NCBI RefSeq assembly: GCF_001420595.1
Contig: NZ_LJIX01000006.1
Span: forward strand, 1,553,361 to 1,617,360
DNA from: Cytobacillus solani
Lineage (GTDB): Bacteria; Bacillota; Bacilli; Bacillales; Cytobacillaceae
DNA length: 64,000 bases
Reading direction: 5' to 3'
Each line of letters begins with the position of its first letter. The first letter of the stretch is position 1. The position numbers and the translations under genes are program-made. The notes under the pieces are model-generated. The model searched no databases. It was not told the origin of the DNA and worked only from the letters and a program-made list of their open reading frames with translations. Of this stretch, positions 62,017-64,000 are shown one piece after another.

Positions 62017-62451
62017 ATGGCGTCAAAACGACAAAGAGAATTAGAATCGAAACTCACGTCGCAGCAACAGAAGGCGGCTTTTTTATTGGTCGAAAATGAC
62101 CTGCGCGATAACGCCGACAAGCGTACGCAAGAAGAAATCGCGGAAGAGGTCGGCGTTACTTATAAAACGCTTTGGACATGGCGTAAGCAGAATCGCAACT
62201 TTATCGACTATAAAAACGAAATAGCAGACGACTTCCTTGCGGAATACCGAAGTGGCGTATACGGACAATTACTGAAACTTATTAATGGCTCGCAGCCAAG
62301 CGTTAAAGCAATCGACTTGTACTTGAAGCGATTCGGGCTATTAACGGAGAAGCAAGTTATCTCGAATGAGGACAGCACAGGCTCGCGAAGCAACGCAGAC
62401 TTAGTGAAAGAACTTGAAGAACTGGACGATCTTTTGAAAGAAGATGATTAA
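62017..62451 (+). CDS. Terminase small subunit-like HTH protein (phBC6A51 type)
   Basis: 144 residues: SQQQKAAFLLVENDLRDNAD and RTQEEIAEEVGVTYKTLWTW RKQN form the DNA-recognition HTH, followed by an oligomerisation helix. Placed after the large subunit rather than before it. GGAGG upstream. Confidence 0.75.
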   Translation: MASKRQRELESKLTSQQQKAAFLLVENDLRDNADKRTQEEIAEEVGVTYKTLWTWRKQNRNFIDYKNEIADDFLAEYRSGVYGQLLKLINGSQPSVKAIDLYLKRFGLLTEKQVISNEDSTGSRSNADLVKELEELDDLLKEDD

Positions 62452-62468
62452 ACGGAAGGGGCGAGGAA

Positions 62469-64000
62469 ATGTTCGGTTTATTTAGCAAGCGCGAAATAGA
62501 AAAACGCGCAGAGGCAACGACAACCTATACGTTTAACGCGTTTCAGCCGGGCGAGCAATTTCCGCCGTATGCCGACCGTGAGCGTATTTCGCGACAAAAA
62601 CGATTGAAGAAGATTTTTCAAGGCAAACAACTCGAGGTTTTCGAGCGGGCAACGGCGTTACTAAAAGATACGCCACACGCACCACAGTTAGAGAAGTTAT
62701 ATATCGCTATTAATCTCGCGGACATTCTCGTCACGAAACCGGCAGACTTGCTCGTTGGCGAACCGCCGATTTTTGAGTCGGGCAAGCCAGACGATAGTCC
62801 GCAACAAAAAGCGATTAATAGTTACGTTGAGGAAAACGACCTCGTGCAATTAATTCACGAAAGCACAATCGGAAACGGCTATCGAGGCGACGCATGGATA
62901 AAGATACGCTACGGTTATCGCGAAGATTTAACGGAAGTGCGGAAGATACTAAGCGCCGAAGCTTTTGAGGTATACAAGGCGTCATTTAAAGCCGAACCGA
63001 TAATCGAACACGTCAACCCCGAATTTGTTTATCCGGAGGTATCGCGAGGCAACGTAAAGAGTTTTAAGGCGGTCAATATTTGTACTGTTGAATACGTAGT
63101 TAGTACGAAAGAGGAAATTCCGTTCTTAAACGTCGAGCGACACTTGCCTGGTTTTATTAAATATGAACGCTACCGTTTACATGAATACGAAGGCGGAGTC
63201 GATACGAGATTTGGCTATCCGTTGCAGACTTACAACATAGGCGAACGAGTGTCTACTGGTCGCGAAGAAGATGTTATCGAAACTGGCGTTCCTCACTTGC
63301 TCGTTAAACACATTCCTTATAAATCGGTCGACGACGAGTGGGAAGGGATTGGCGGAATCGAGAAGATGGAAGCGTTATTGGCCGCGATTAATGACCGCGT
63401 TGTCCAAATCGACTATATCCTATGGAAACATAGCGACCCAACAGCGTATGGCCCTGATTTAGAAGGTGTGGACGGCAACGCGGCTCGATTCGGAGGTAAA
63501 TACATTCCTGTTACAAAAGAGGATGCAACACCAGGTTACATGACTTGGGATGGTCAATTAGCGTCTGCGTTTAAAGAACTCGAACTACTAATAACGCTCG
63601 CTTTCCAACAGGCAGAAACTCCGCAGTGGCTATTTGGCTCGGTGCTTGGCGAAAACGCCGGTGGAACAGGAACGTCACACACGGACAGTGCGGCAATCAA
63701 AGCGCGATTCATGCCGATACTTTCGAAAGTTAAACGAATTCGCACGCATTACGACAAGGCTATTAGGGATGCGTTATGGACGTGCCAGCTACTCGACATT
63801 GAACACGGAGACGCCGACTTTGAGCCGGTTTATCCTTCGATCGCGTGGCAAGACGGGATACCAAAGAGTGAGAAAGAACTTGCGGAAATTATGCAGATTC
63901 GAACAGGCAATAAGCCGACCATCGACGTACGGACAGCCATCAAGCGACAAGATAACCTTGACGACGAAAAGGCTGACGAAATTATCGATCGGATTGAAGT
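62469..64000 (+). CDS. Phage portal protein (partial, continues past the window)
   Basis: 510 codons are open with no stop up to the edge. From ATG 62469 (GAGGAA upstream) the product starts MFGLFSKREIEKRAEATTTY. It contains LADILVTKPADLLVGEPPIF, GLNG-like IGNGYRGDAWIKIRYGY and FQQAETPQWLFGSVLGENAG, typical of SPP1/Gp6-like portals. The portal forms the dodecameric ring for DNA entry. Confidence 0.85.
   Translation, partial: MFGLFSKREIEKRAEATTTYTFNAFQPGEQFPPYADRERISRQKRLKKIFQGKQLEVFERATALLKDTPHAPQLEKLYIAINLADILVTKPADLLVGEPPIFESGKPDDSPQQKAINSYVEENDLVQLIHESTIGNGYRGDAWIKIRYGYREDLTEVRKILSAEAFEVYKASFKAEPIIEHVNPEFVYPEVSRGNVKSFKAVNICTVEYVVSTKEEIPFLNVERHLPGFIKYERYRLHEYEGGVDTRFGYPLQTYNIGERVSTGREEDVIETGVPHLLVKHIPYKSVDDEWEGIGGIEKMEALLAAINDRVVQIDYILWKHSDPTAYGPDLEGVDGNAARFGGKYIPVTKEDATPGYMTWDGQLASAFKELELLITLAFQQAETPQWLFGSVLGENAGGTGTSHTDSAAIKARFMPILSKVKRIRTHYDKAIRDALWTCQLLDIEHGDADFEPVYPSIAWQDGIPKSEKELAEIMQIRTGNKPTIDVRTAIKRQDNLDDEKADEIIDRIE

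Larger units (their letters stand above)
21172..64000. mobile_element. Prophage (left part; continues past the window)
   Basis: From the tRNA-Arg fragment on, base composition changes and the genes become small, tightly overlapped and phage-like: antirepressor, AimR-like switch, complete replication and nucleotide module, terminase and portal. No host housekeeping gene follows. No integrase, capsid, tail or lysis genes are inside the window; they are expected to the right. The plasmid-type Rep gene and iterons at 58.2-59.0 kb leave open an extrachromosomal phase. Confidence 0.9.

Noticed and set aside
1-64000. CRISPR array or cas genes
   Set aside because: No regular repeat-spacer pattern and no Cas-like protein; repeats at 21.4 kb and 59.0 kb are imperfect and adjacent to phage control genes.
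1-64000. Complete insertion sequence or transposase
   Set aside because: No transposase-like protein or paired terminal repeats with target duplication were seen on either strand.

Overview
The window joins a stretch of low-GC Bacillaceae chromosome (1 to about 21,170) to the left part of a large prophage that runs off the right edge (about 21,171 to 64,000). The host is a spore-forming Bacillus relative: it has a T-box-controlled tyrosyl-tRNA synthetase, a YngK-type glycoside hydrolase, a DUF4097 lipoprotein, a manganese catalase, a DUF5360 (YvaD-type) protein and a collagen-like (exosporium-type) protein, with AGGAGG ribosome sites throughout. Base composition shifts visibly to richer GC at the prophage border.

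Chromosomal part. 1-5,051 holds the T-box and tyrS, small membrane and zinc-ribbon proteins and the glycoside hydrolase. 5,255-6,913 is worn: a frameshifted nucleotidyltransferase, small remnants and one GyrI-like gene. 6,982-9,487 is a MerR unit in which two divergent promoters share one operator motif and a 19-base spacer. 9,664-11,197 pairs an HTH regulator with an alpha/beta hydrolase. 11,244-12,632 is manganese catalase plus DUF3189. 12,780-19,837 is accessory DNA: two more CBO0543-family proteins, small secreted peptides, a repeated hairpin element, an ORF-less group II intron and the collagen-like gene. 19,825-21,060 is decayed and includes broken phage genes (terS, DUF771).

Prophage. 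The left end is the 3' part of a tRNA-Arg(CCU) gene (21,172-21,216), which marks the attachment site. No integrase is visible, so it probably lies beyond the right edge. Next come repeat-rich non-coding DNA, a Bro-N antirepressor, a winged-helix protein, many small overlapping genes, a helicase loader, a DnaB helicase and a primase without zinc-finger cysteines. At 32.4-34.3 kb is the lysis/lysogeny switch: two leftward Cro/CI-like HTH genes, a shared operator, an AimR-type receptor and a small AimP-like prepeptide gene. This is an arbitrium communication system with an unusual peptide.

35-60 kb is a nearly autonomous replication and nucleotide module: a probable ssDNA-binding protein, two PD-(D/E)XK nucleases, DNA polymerase I, a RuvC-like resolvase, B12-dependent RNR, a PhoH-like ATPase, dUTPase, ThyX, a dNMP kinase-like protein, ATP-dependent ligase, two DNA methyltransferases (one broken by two in-frame stops), a GIY-YIG nuclease and a plasmid-type Rep gene followed by iterons. 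Late genes start at 60.2 kb with large terminase, small terminase and a portal gene cut by the window edge.

Functions rest on motif and family recognition by eye; no database search was run.
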